A DNA stretch of 64,000 bases from Larkinella sp. C7. GTDB taxonomy: Bacteria; Bacteroidota; Bacteroidia; Cytophagales; Spirosomataceae. The first letter of the stretch is position 1; each line of letters opens with the position of its first letter. The notes under the pieces were generated by a model. The model saw only the letters and a list, made by a program, of their open reading frames with translations. It made no database searches and was not told the DNA's origin. This document shows positions 56,376 to 64,000 of this stretch, piece after piece. The DNA lies in the NCBI RefSeq assembly GCF_006149005.1, contig NZ_VBSL01000010.1, forward strand, positions 165,424 through 229,423, given 5' to 3'. Made by a program: the position numbers and the translations under genes.

Positions 56376-56858
56376 TCAAGCCGTAACCAGCGTCTTCGAT
56401 AAATCAACTTTTATGACCATTTGCAGCGAATCGATAAACACTTGCAGTGTTTTCCCCTGCTGGTTCATGACGTTGCCTTCCAGATCCTGAAAACAGCCGG
56501 ATTTTATTTTGATGCGGTCGGATGATGAAAAGGCCTCAACCTGAATGTGGTTGTTATCGGTTTCTTTCAGCATTCGCCGGATGATCTCGATTTCGGAGTC
56601 CCGAACCACGGCCGGTTTATTCATCCAGAACAGGTAGCGAACAATACCGGGTACCCCAAATACCCGATCGCGTTGCTGTTCTTCCAGATTCACAAAGCAG
56701 TAGGACCGGAAAAGTGGTTCTTCGACGGTTTTCATTCGGTCCGACCACTTTCGTTTTGTTTTAACCAGCGGACAATACACTTCGATCCCGCGCTCTTTCA
56801 ACTTGTCGGCCACCGCCTTTTCGGTTCGGGACTTCGTATACAATACGTACCAGGACAT
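56376..56858 (-). CDS. UpxY/NusG-type transcription antiterminator
   Basis: A 160-residue protein from the ATG at 56858 (MSWYVLYTKSRTEKAVADKL), the typical start of the family; an upstream frame would extend into the next gene. The NGN domain includes ERGIEVYCPLVKTKRKWSDR and FRSYCFVNLEEQQRDRVFGV followed by GIVRYLFW. The C-terminal KOW-like part has SGCFQDLEGNVM and GKTLQVFIDSLQMVIKVDL. UpxY proteins bind RNA polymerase at the start of long capsule operons and let it pass internal stops. Here the gene is the fourth of the operon rather than the first. A role in reading the 30-kb run is likely. Confidence 0.9.
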   Translation of the reverse strand: MSWYVLYTKSRTEKAVADKLKERGIEVYCPLVKTKRKWSDRMKTVEEPLFRSYCFVNLEEQQRDRVFGVPGIVRYLFWMNKPAVVRDSEIEIIRRMLKETDNNHIQVEAFSSSDRIKIKSGCFQDLEGNVMNQQGKTLQVFIDSLQMVIKVDLSKTLVTA

Positions 56859-56880
56859 AGGCTTGCAAAAGATTATCCCG

Positions 56881-57549
56881 TTACCAGGCGTTTTTATTTT
56901 CACCAACCATGGCCTTCACCGTCAGCCAGCAAATCCAGAGATCGAACAGAATGGATTTTTTCCGGTTGTAGAAGCGGTCATATCTGACCCGGTGGCGCAT
57001 TTTCATCACATGGTCGATTTCGCCCCGGTATCCATTGATCTGGGCCAGTCCGGTGATCCCCGGTTTCACGCGGTAGCGTTTCCGGTATTCAGGCATTGTA
57101 TTCCAGAATTGTGCACTGTGCTGAATGGCGTGGGGCCGGGGGCCAACAATGCTCATGTCGCCGATGAGCACATTGAGGAATTGCGGCATTTCGTCCAGAT
57201 TGGTTTTTCGCAGAAACCGCCCGATCGGCGTGATCCGCTCATCGTTTCGCTTTGCCTGTTTGAAGGAAGCCGCCGGATTATGCGTCATCGTTCTGAATTT
57301 CAGACAATTAAAAGAAGCACCACGATACCCGGTACGTTTCTGGATGAACAGAACGGGGCCGGGTGAGCCCAACTTGATCAACAGGCCTACCAATGGAATC
57401 ATCCAGATCAGGATACACACGGTAACCAGAAAACTCAGGCAAATATCGAAGGCACGCTTTCCAAAATACCGGTATGTAAAATCACTGCGTCGGTTCCGTT
57501 CCTCCGCATAGACATAAAGGGTTTGGTATTGTGAGTTAAGGCTTAGCAT
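56881..57549 (-). CDS. Initiating sugar (undecaprenyl-phosphate) transferase, WcaJ/PglC type
   Basis: A 222-residue monotopic phosphoglycosyl transferase. It has an N-terminal re-entrant helix (AFDICLSFLVTVCILIWMIP) and the catalytic Asp-Glu-bearing region KRTGYRGASFNCLKFRTM, with RNDERITPIGRFLRKTNLDE, then MPQFLNVLIGDMSIVGPRPH and PGITGLAQINGYRG. It lacks the long N-terminal part of WbaP/WcaJ and so is the small form. It places the first sugar phosphate on the lipid carrier. It lies 22 bases upstream of the UpxY gene. Confidence 0.93.
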   Translation of the reverse strand: MLSLNSQYQTLYVYAEERNRRSDFTYRYFGKRAFDICLSFLVTVCILIWMIPLVGLLIKLGSPGPVLFIQKRTGYRGASFNCLKFRTMTHNPAASFKQAKRNDERITPIGRFLRKTNLDEMPQFLNVLIGDMSIVGPRPHAIQHSAQFWNTMPEYRKRYRVKPGITGLAQINGYRGEIDHVMKMRHRVRYDRFYNRKKSILFDLWICWLTVKAMVGENKNAW

Positions 57550-57674
57550 ATTGCTTTTAACTGTCTAATTCGGGTTCGTTACAGGAGAATGACGGTCAGG
57601 AAAGCCGTCGAAGCTTGGTATTAGGCGATCAACATAGCCTGTTGGTGATTTAATTACTTAAAAAGGTCGTCGGA

Positions 57675-60017
57675 TCAGGTTTTTCGGTGTTTTCCTTTTC
57701 CCCTCTGCTGATTAGGATCCGTCCCCCCATAATATTCGCCATAGCCATAATTATAGTAGTGCGAATCGCCTTCTCCAATGGCATTCAGAACAATGCTCAA
57801 ATTCTGGAATCGCTGTTCCTTGTAGAGAGCGTCCACCATTTTCAGGTGGTTTTTGGGCGTATGGTCGTGCCGGATCATAAACAGAGTAACATCGGCAAAC
57901 GGCGCAATCACCTGCGAGTCGGTTACGAGCCCAACGGGTGGAGAGTCCACCAGAATGTAGTCGAACCGTTGCCGCAACTCGCGAAAAAGCTGGCCCAGAC
58001 GGGGCGAACTCAACAACTCCGCCGGGTTCGACAGGAGTGGCCCCGCCGTAATGATGAAGTAGTTGTTGTATCCCATGATGGGCTGAAGCAGTTCATCGAT
58101 CGTCGCTTCTCCCAGCAGGTAATTGCTGATGCCGGCGAGGTTTTCCATGTGCAGGCTCTTGTGCAGTTGCGGTTTCCGCAGGTCCATCTCCAGAATAACC
58201 GTCGTCCGTTCCACCATCGCCAGGCTGGCCCCCAGATTGAGGGAAATGAACGACTTGCCTTCCCCACTGATGCAGGAAGTGAAGAGCAGCACCTGGCTGC
58301 GCTGCTCTTCACCTTTCAAAAAATGCAGATTCGTCCGCAAAGCCCGAATCTGCTCCCCAATGACGGAGCGCATTCTCGGTTTGAAAACCAGGTTGTCGCT
58401 GGACATTTTACTGCCCTTCACAATCTCGCCTAAAATGGGAACCTGCGTGAATTCTTCCACGTCGGAACGGCGCATTACCCGGTCATTGAGAGCCGATTTC
58501 AGTTCAATAAAACCAATGGGCAACACCAGGCCGATGCAGCCGAAGATCAAAAAGATGGACGTTTTTACCGGAGCAATCGGCCCTTCGTCCGTGCGTGCTG
58601 CGTCTACAATCCGGCTGTCAGAAACCGTCGAAGCCGCCGACAAAGCGGTTTCTTCCCGTTTTTGAAGCAGGTAGGTATACAGCCCGTTTTTGATGACCTG
58701 TTGCCGGGTGATGTTGAGCAGGGTGCGCTCCTTCCCCGGAACGGTCCGGATCATGTCTTCCATCCGCCGGTTATTCGCCAGCAGGTGGTTGCGGCTGCTG
58801 GTCAACTGCTGCCGCATCGTCTGAATGTTTTCGTTGATGCTGCCTTTGATGGTTCTGATCTGGCTGTCGATCGATTGGAGCATGGGGCTGTTGCTGGCCA
58901 TCATGCGCGACATTTCATCGCGTTTCAGTTCGAGTTCCGATACTTTGGTGAGCAGGCCGTTCAGGGTCGGGTCGTTCAGTCCGATGGTGGCGGGAGCAAC
59001 ACTCTTGTCACCAATCTGTTTGGCCACGTAGCGCTCAATGTCCGCCAAACCACTCAACCGCATGTTTACTTCATTCAACTGGGCATCATTTTCCTTGACA
59101 GTCATCAGGAAGGTCTGAGCCTGGATGCTTAGATCCGTAATGCCCTCGGTCGATTTGTAGGTTTCGACTTCCTGTTCCACTTTCGAGAGTTCACCGGCAA
59201 TCAGGCTCAGCCGCTCCTCGATGAAGTGGAGCATGTTACTGGCATCCTTGTTTTTGTCGAAAACGGCCTCTTTGCTGTAGGCATTGACCAGTTGGTTCAG
59301 GATCGCTTCCGCTTTGTCCGGCACGGTTTCTTCCATACTGATTTCCAGCACATTGGACTCTTTGGCCGCCGGTTCAACGCTCAGTTTATTCAAATAGCTG
59401 TTGACGGCTCGCGAGTGCGTTGCTACCGACACCAGCACGGGTGGTGTGCTGGCCGAAATAGGCTTGAGCGCAAATACGCGAAGCAACCCGTAAGGCGTTT
59501 TGATATTTTGGTTAAACGGATAGGAGTAGCCATTTAACAGGAATGTTTTTTCATCCACGAACGTAAACGCCAACTCGCTGGAAAACAGGCTTGGATGCTC
59601 TTTTTCAACCAGCAACCGGATGGGCGACTCCCCGTAGATTTCCTTGTTGTACGTTTTGGTGGGGTGATAATACTGAACGTCTAGCCCCAGACTTTTCACC
59701 ACCCGGTCCATGAGGGTGTAGGACTTAAGAATTTCGATCTGGTCGTCGATGCTGACGTTCTTATTAAAAAGATAGAGTTCTTTCATCAGGTTCTCGGCCG
59801 AGACGCCCCCCTTCTTTTCATCTTTGATCAGCAAACTCGCGTGCACCCGGAAAACCGGCGGCTGATACAGCAGGTACCCATAAGCCGCTCCGAGCATGAT
59901 CGCGATCGAAAGCAAAAACCACGGCCAGAAGCGTAAATACCGCATGAGCGTAGCCCGTAGATTGGGCTGTGGTGCTATTTCATAGGCCTGATAAGGCGTG
60001 TATGAGTTATTTACCAT
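57675..60017 (-). CDS. Wzc-like polysaccharide co-polymerase and tyrosine autokinase
   Basis: A 780-residue inner-membrane protein. A Wzz domain with TM1 (WPWFLLSIAIMLGAAYGYLLY) is followed by a long coiled periplasmic part ending in SNSPMLQSIDSQI and TM2 near residue 500. The BY-kinase has Walker A in SCISGEGKSF, Walker A' in ILEMDLRKPQLHKS and Walker B in YILVDSPPVGLVTDS. The C-terminus carries a tyrosine cluster (HYYNYGYGEYYGG), the autophosphorylation site of the family, followed by a basic tail. It controls chain length and export with the Wza-like protein, whose gene ends 4 bases upstream. Confidence 0.93.
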   Translation of the reverse strand: MVNNSYTPYQAYEIAPQPNLRATLMRYLRFWPWFLLSIAIMLGAAYGYLLYQPPVFRVHASLLIKDEKKGGVSAENLMKELYLFNKNVSIDDQIEILKSYTLMDRVVKSLGLDVQYYHPTKTYNKEIYGESPIRLLVEKEHPSLFSSELAFTFVDEKTFLLNGYSYPFNQNIKTPYGLLRVFALKPISASTPPVLVSVATHSRAVNSYLNKLSVEPAAKESNVLEISMEETVPDKAEAILNQLVNAYSKEAVFDKNKDASNMLHFIEERLSLIAGELSKVEQEVETYKSTEGITDLSIQAQTFLMTVKENDAQLNEVNMRLSGLADIERYVAKQIGDKSVAPATIGLNDPTLNGLLTKVSELELKRDEMSRMMASNSPMLQSIDSQIRTIKGSINENIQTMRQQLTSSRNHLLANNRRMEDMIRTVPGKERTLLNITRQQVIKNGLYTYLLQKREETALSAASTVSDSRIVDAARTDEGPIAPVKTSIFLIFGCIGLVLPIGFIELKSALNDRVMRRSDVEEFTQVPILGEIVKGSKMSSDNLVFKPRMRSVIGEQIRALRTNLHFLKGEEQRSQVLLFTSCISGEGKSFISLNLGASLAMVERTTVILEMDLRKPQLHKSLHMENLAGISNYLLGEATIDELLQPIMGYNNYFIITAGPLLSNPAELLSSPRLGQLFRELRQRFDYILVDSPPVGLVTDSQVIAPFADVTLFMIRHDHTPKNHLKMVDALYKEQRFQNLSIVLNAIGEGDSHYYNYGYGEYYGGTDPNQQRGKGKHRKT

Positions 60018-60021
60018 AGTA

Positions 60022-60810
60022 TTAACGCGTTACAACAATGGCTATGATCGAAAGCGCACTGAGGATAATAGGTACTAACTGATAATTCCGGTCTGCATTG
60101 GCAATTCGGGCCTTACCGGGTTCAACATACACGATATCGTTGGGATGCAGGTAATAGAATGGCGAGCGAAACAAATCCCGCCGGGTTAAGTCAACGCGGT
60201 TAAACGTCCGCTGCCCGTTTTCTTCACGAATAACCAGAATGTTCGTACGCTGTCCGAAAATGGTAATATCACCCGCCAGCCCCAGGGCTTCGGGCAACGT
60301 AACGCGCTCATTGGGAATGGTGAAGAGGGAGGGACGGGCCACTTCTCCCGTGACGGAAATCTGAAAGCTCTGGTTTCTGACATTCACCGTTGGTTCTTTC
60401 AGGTAATCGAGCAGTTTCTGCCGGATCTGTTTGGCCGCCTGGCTGCTGGTGAGTCCCTGGACGGTCACTTTCCCGATCAAAGGCAATTCAATCTGCCCTT
60501 CTTCGCTAACCAGGTAACCGGTCACGTAAGGCATGGGGGTTGTGGCGGAACTCTGCCCGGTCATGGCTGTGATGGAGGTATAGGGATTGAACAGAGCCGT
60601 GGCCTCCGGGCTAAAACTGCTCACCTGAACAGACAACACATCGCCCACTTTGATGGTCGCAATATACCGTGGAGAAAGCGCAATGGTGTCTTTATCGTTC
60701 CCGCTTTTCTGATACAGTACCAGTTTCTTGCTTGATATACAACTCGTCAGAAAAGCACACAGGCCCAACACCCAAATCGCCCCCCGAACACCCAGTTTAC
60801 ATTGATTCAT
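60022..60810 (-). CDS. Wza-like polysaccharide export lipoprotein
   Basis: A 262-residue outer-membrane lipoprotein with lipobox FLTSC (Cys 24). The Poly_export domain follows (IATIKVGDVLSVQVSSFSPE ... VTGYLVSEEGQIELPLIGKV), then SLBB-like strands (VTGEVARPSLFTIPNERVTL), and finally a hydrophobic C-terminal segment (LVPIILSALSIIAIVV), the likely membrane-spanning helix of the octameric pore. It is the first gene of the exopolysaccharide operon, so the promoter should lie in the AT-rich region upstream. Confidence 0.93.
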   Translation of the reverse strand: MNQCKLGVRGAIWVLGLCAFLTSCISSKKLVLYQKSGNDKDTIALSPRYIATIKVGDVLSVQVSSFSPEATALFNPYTSITAMTGQSSATTPMPYVTGYLVSEEGQIELPLIGKVTVQGLTSSQAAKQIRQKLLDYLKEPTVNVRNQSFQISVTGEVARPSLFTIPNERVTLPEALGLAGDITIFGQRTNILVIREENGQRTFNRVDLTRRDLFRSPFYYLHPNDIVYVEPGKARIANADRNYQLVPIILSALSIIAIVVTR

Positions 60811-61680
60811 ACCGTCACTTTCATAAAATAATGATACTGATTCTGCAAATAACCGGACTGCTACTGCCAGACTAACTCATCCACTTCGCGAACAAGACGT
60901 TACCCTTGTCAAAAAGTTTTGCAAGTTAAGTAAAATTACTCAATTCAAAAAACGAAAACAATTTACACGGCCTGACGTTTCGGGGTACTGATTGGGTTGC
61001 CTGATCCTTACGTAAACTCTCTGGATGCTATTACCATTCCTGATGGAAGCAACTGTATTACAAAAATAATACTTATAAATTGAATAAAAATAGAATTTAA
61101 TTTTGTAAATACGTTAAGTAATTCCGCAATCTCTTTTATCAGACACATGACTTACGAATTCCTTACGACTTTGATCGCAGAATCGACTACCGTTCCGGAA
61201 ACGGTAAAAAATCAGACATTACTCAAGTTTTTACGGGAATATAATTTCTACAAATTGTGCTAACCCTGCTTAGGTATGTAGTATTTATAACCATTTTATT
61301 TGCTTGCACAACAATTTGTCATTACCTTGTATCGTATTGATCAACCATCCTATTTAACAGACAAAGAAATTCAATGAATTTTATTCATTGAATTTCCCTT
61401 ACTTTATTATATGGCGGTGATTTTTATGTATGATAATTCAAACCGGGCGCGAGTAGCAGGGCTTCCGGCGCAAACGCATCCTCCCCGAAGCACGAAGTGA
61501 CCGGATCAACCGGGGCATTTCCAGAATAGCAGAAGGAAGGGGTTTCGGGTCGGTCCGCCTTCCCGGTTTACATTTCGCTGGTAAACTGAAAATATTTTTG
61601 ATGAAGAAAGGAAACGCGAAAGTGGCCACGGCCTGATCTGAAAACCGGGCGGTTGCTGCTAATCCAGATACCGGATTGCC
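60811..61680. other. AT-rich leader/promoter region of the exopolysaccharide operon
   Basis: No convincing gene. The stretch 60900-61430 is much richer in A/T than the window, as expected for the promoter and leader of the operon starting at 60810. I found no exact TAnnTTTG box on the minus strand. One short + strand frame (61147-61263, 38 residues, MTYEFLTTLIAESTTVPETV) has no recognisable features and is not called. The GC-rich part 61440-61680 is the 3' flank of the beta-helix gene. A 13-bp palindrome is listed separately. Confidence 0.6.
61366..61396. repeat. Perfect 13-bp palindrome with 5-base loop
   Basis: GAAATTCAATGAA at 61366-61378 is the exact complement of 61384-61396. It lies about 285 bases past the stop of the beta-helix gene and 550 bases before the export operon start. 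It has no strong T run, so regulator binding or a weak terminator are both possible. Confidence 0.6.
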
Positions 61681-64000
61681 TCAGTCTGCCTTCAGCACCC
61701 GTACGGTTTTGACTTGGTCGGCTGTGCTGACCCGGAGCCACAGAAGCCCCGCCGGCTGACCGGCAATCAACACCGTCTGCCGCTCAACGGCACCGGCCCG
61801 TCCTATCCGATGCTGGGTGACCAGTCGACCCTGCACATCCGATAATTGCCAGTGAACCGGCTGGTCTTCGGCGCCCCGAATCTCGATTTCCAGCGCGTCC
61901 CCCATAATCGGATTTCCCAGCACAGTCACGCTGAGATCCATTGTTTCTTCGGCTGATAAACGCGCGTTCGCACACTGATAGGCTTTGGGAGACCCCTTCA
62001 GAAGGTACGTACTGCCCAGCACCCTGGCCCGAACCATCGCGCCATTTTTTAAACCTGCCGGAGGTGAAAAATTGTACGCATGAACCCCGTTGCCCTTCCC
62101 CGCCGTCTTTAAATCTGTCCGGTAAATCGCAGCCTCCGCGCGCCCTAAAATCGTAGTAACAACCGGCGACCCGCTTTCAAGGTAGAACTCAACCGTCAAG
62201 GGTGTGTTCGGCTTGTTGCGATCCCAGACCCAACCCCGGATGCTTCCGCATTCCAGTTTATCCAGAAAACCCTCAAAATCCCCGGTTACGACGGGAGTGA
62301 CGGCGGCAGGTTTAACGATCAAATCAAAACTGACCTGGCTCGTTGCCCCTTGCTCATCGGTGGCCGAGTACGTCAGTTTGTAGGTTCCTTCTTTGACCGG
62401 CGTACCGGTGATAATGTGATTGAACGCCGTTGCACTCAGACTTCGGTTGCCGGTATTCATACTCAATCCGCCCGGTAATTCGCTTAATCCATACGTCAGG
62501 GTTCCGCCTTCGGGATCGGTGAAAGCCACCAGCGTTCCCGAGAAAGGTACCCCCACCTGGGCCGTCAGCGGGGCAATCAATACGGTGGGAGAGGGCGGCT
62601 GCGGAGGTTTATTGGCCGTAGGCGTCGGGCTGGGTTTAACGCACAAAACCGTTGCCACCGCAGCGTGGCTAACCCGATCAAAGCGGTCGTCCCGAATCGC
62701 GTTCGGTGAACTTTCCAGCTTCAGGTTGCAAACCAGCGTGTTGTAGGAACCGCTGTTCAGATACAACGCATTCGCGCAATTGATAGCCGTGTTGTTCTCG
62801 AAAATACTCCCCAGAATCGCCGGAACCTGCTCATCCTGATAAAATGCCACGGGATGATATTCCAGGTAATTAAGGTACCCTTCCGGATATTCCGCATCCA
62901 CCACCGCCGGGATGTTCGGAACGCCCGCCCGCAACGTGTTGCCCCGCACCTCCAGCCCCACCACCGACGTACCAAAGGTTTTTTCCTGGGCGTGCTGCAC
63001 GGGATGGACGCCAATGAACACGCCATTGGCCCCATTCGTGTTCGAAACGGTGTTGCCCACAATCTGGGTGTTATACATCGGCATAAACTGCTGACGACCG
63101 TCCGACTGCTGCTGAATCGGTGTCAGGTCAATCGAGCCGCTGTTGAGCAGGGTGTTGTTGACAATCGCTACCTGGGTTGTCGATGTGTGATACAGCGTGA
63201 TGCCGCGGTGATTACCCGACAAGCGGTTGCCCTGAATCAGCCAGTTGCGTGCCCCCCAGTTGAAAACCGCATACCGGCTGCCCACGCCCGGAATGACGTC
63301 CCAGGCCCGATCCAATTGCAGTGTCGAGCCGCTCCGGCTGGTGATCCGGCGCCATTGTCCCATCCCTTTTCCGCTTACAATGGCCACCACCGGCTGCCGG
63401 CGAAAGCTCCCCCAGGTCTTGCTCTGGTCCTGCAAGGTTGTGGCCGTGGCTCCGCTCACCGTTCCGGCATCTTCATCGATACGGTCGCCCCCTCCCCCCT
63501 CGCTGATGATCGTTTCGCCATCTCTGCCGTTCTGAGCCGGGCCGTTGACGACCTTGAATTCGTTCTTGAGCACCGCTACATTCTGCGCAAAATTCATGAT
63601 CAGAACGTGGTGGATCGTATTGGTTGGATACCGGGCCGAGCCGTCGCGGATGACTACGTTGTTCTCAAAAACCCCGTCGCGGGTTTTGTCCAGATTGAGC
63701 CCATCGACAGCGTAAGTAAAGGTATTTCCCCGGAGTACAAAATGGCTGCATCCGTCCAGTTGCAGCGGCCCCCGGTAGTTAAAACGGCTGTCGACGCCCT
63801 GGCTCAGATCGGTGTTGGCAATCACCAGCTTGTCGCTGTTGGCCAGCCACAGCCAGTCGCTGCGTTTAAGATCGAACCGAACCCGTTGCAGAAAAATCTC
63901 CGTACCCTGTCCCCGGCTGCTGTTCAGCTGTTCGCTGCCTGTTTCGTCGATGTTTAGCAGCGACAAATCCGCCAGACCGGCCTGCCGGGTGATTTCCGGC
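61681..64000 (-). CDS. Secreted right-handed beta-helix protein with T9SS sorting domain (5' end outside window)
   Basis: Open from the right edge to a stop at 61681 (773 residues visible); the apparent first codon inside the window is not a real start because the frame continues to base 64000. Residues to about 430 form a parallel beta-helix with repeated FVLRGNTF, GVFENNVVI and WLIQGNRLSGNHRGI-type turns, as in pectate-lyase-like or alginate-active proteins. A Pro-rich linker, an Ig-like He_PIG unit (LTYGLSELPGGLSMNTGNRS) and a small domain with CGSIRGWVWDR follow. The last 80 residues are a type A T9SS sorting domain (LSVTVLGNPIMGDALEIEI ... LLWLRVSTADQVKTVRVLK). It is exported to the cell surface. 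It may act on a polysaccharide, perhaps the one made next door, but this is inference. Confidence 0.88.
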   Translation of the reverse strand, partial: PEITRQAGLADLSLLNIDETGSEQLNSSRGQGTEIFLQRVRFDLKRSDWLWLANSDKLVIANTDLSQGVDSRFNYRGPLQLDGCSHFVLRGNTFTYAVDGLNLDKTRDGVFENNVVIRDGSARYPTNTIHHVLIMNFAQNVAVLKNEFKVVNGPAQNGRDGETIISEGGGGDRIDEDAGTVSGATATTLQDQSKTWGSFRRQPVVAIVSGKGMGQWRRITSRSGSTLQLDRAWDVIPGVGSRYAVFNWGARNWLIQGNRLSGNHRGITLYHTSTTQVAIVNNTLLNSGSIDLTPIQQQSDGRQQFMPMYNTQIVGNTVSNTNGANGVFIGVHPVQHAQEKTFGTSVVGLEVRGNTLRAGVPNIPAVVDAEYPEGYLNYLEYHPVAFYQDEQVPAILGSIFENNTAINCANALYLNSGSYNTLVCNLKLESSPNAIRDDRFDRVSHAAVATVLCVKPSPTPTANKPPQPPSPTVLIAPLTAQVGVPFSGTLVAFTDPEGGTLTYGLSELPGGLSMNTGNRSLSATAFNHIITGTPVKEGTYKLTYSATDEQGATSQVSFDLIVKPAAVTPVVTGDFEGFLDKLECGSIRGWVWDRNKPNTPLTVEFYLESGSPVVTTILGRAEAAIYRTDLKTAGKGNGVHAYNFSPPAGLKNGAMVRARVLGSTYLLKGSPKAYQCANARLSAEETMDLSVTVLGNPIMGDALEIEIRGAEDQPVHWQLSDVQGRLVTQHRIGRAGAVERQTVLIAGQPAGLLWLRVSTADQVKTVRVLKAD

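Noticed and set aside
61438..61629. 63-codon minus-strand frame in the GC-rich flank of the beta-helix gene
   Set aside because: Basic, proline-rich product with no signal or family; the composition suggests non-coding flank.
62854..63957. 367-codon frame antisense to the beta-helix protein
   Set aside because: Overlaps a T9SS-sorted protein with clear repeats; product is Val/Arg-rich without features.
1..64000. tRNA, rRNA or CRISPR arrays
   Set aside because: No cloverleaf-like or regularly spaced direct repeats were found by reading both strands.

Overview
The window looks like a chromosome segment from a free-living member of the Bacteroidota, most likely Cytophagales close to Spirosoma or Larkinella. 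I infer this from a SusC/SusD pair, a hybrid two-component regulator, a C-terminal type IX secretion (T9SS) sorting domain, UpxY- and WcaI/WcaF-type polysaccharide genes, lipoproteins with short lipoboxes, a GC content a little above 50 % and a general lack of strong Shine-Dalgarno sequences. No tRNA, rRNA, CRISPR array or intact insertion sequence was seen.

Left part (1-31 kb), mostly housekeeping and accessory genes. A large Ig-like surface protein runs off the left edge (1-1143). It is followed by a hybrid two-component regulator, a GNAT acetyltransferase with an internal deletion, a YdeI-like protein, a Tat-exported Gfo/Idh/MocA oxidoreductase and a RES/Xre toxin-antitoxin pair with an inverted-repeat operator. 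From 9.0 to 18.0 kb lies a compact fructan utilisation locus on the + strand: sugar porter, PfkB sugar kinase, SusC, SusD and secreted GH32. A strong hairpin made of ACCG-rich repeats sits between susC and susD. Then come a probable diadenylate cyclase with a DACNV sensor domain, a multi-PAS histidine kinase, a lipoprotein, a broken copy of a response regulator whose intact paralogue lies 3.4 kb away, a DUF2254 membrane protein, a small outer-membrane/sensor gene pair, two tandem esterases and a DUF4468 protein with a membrane partner.

Right part (31-61 kb), one continuous minus-strand run of 17 genes. In transcription order it encodes Wza-like export protein, Wzc-like tyrosine kinase, initiating sugar transferase, UpxY-type antiterminator, SGNH hydrolase, Wzx flippase, a glycosyltransferase, a Wzy-like polymerase, four more glycosyltransferases, a WcaF-like acetyltransferase, a GT2 enzyme and a WcaI-like glycosyltransferase. 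Without a change of strand it continues into a two-protein hybrid NRPS-PKS line and aspartate decarboxylase (panD), and ends at a strong bidirectional terminator at 30.95 kb.

The NRPS-PKS line is the most interesting part. Protein 1 reads A-PCP-KS-AT(malonyl)-ACP-aminotransferase. Protein 2 reads C-A(with inserted methyltransferase)-PCP-TE. By colinearity it should load one amino acid, extend it with malonate, convert the beta-ketone to an amine (giving a 3,4-diamino acid unit) and add one N-methylated residue. The second A-domain pocket reads like a glycine code, so that residue may be sarcosine. I could not match this architecture to a known product, and its place at the end of an exopolysaccharide cluster is unusual. 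The right edge (61.7-64 kb) holds the C-terminal part of a beta-helix protein with a T9SS sorting domain.
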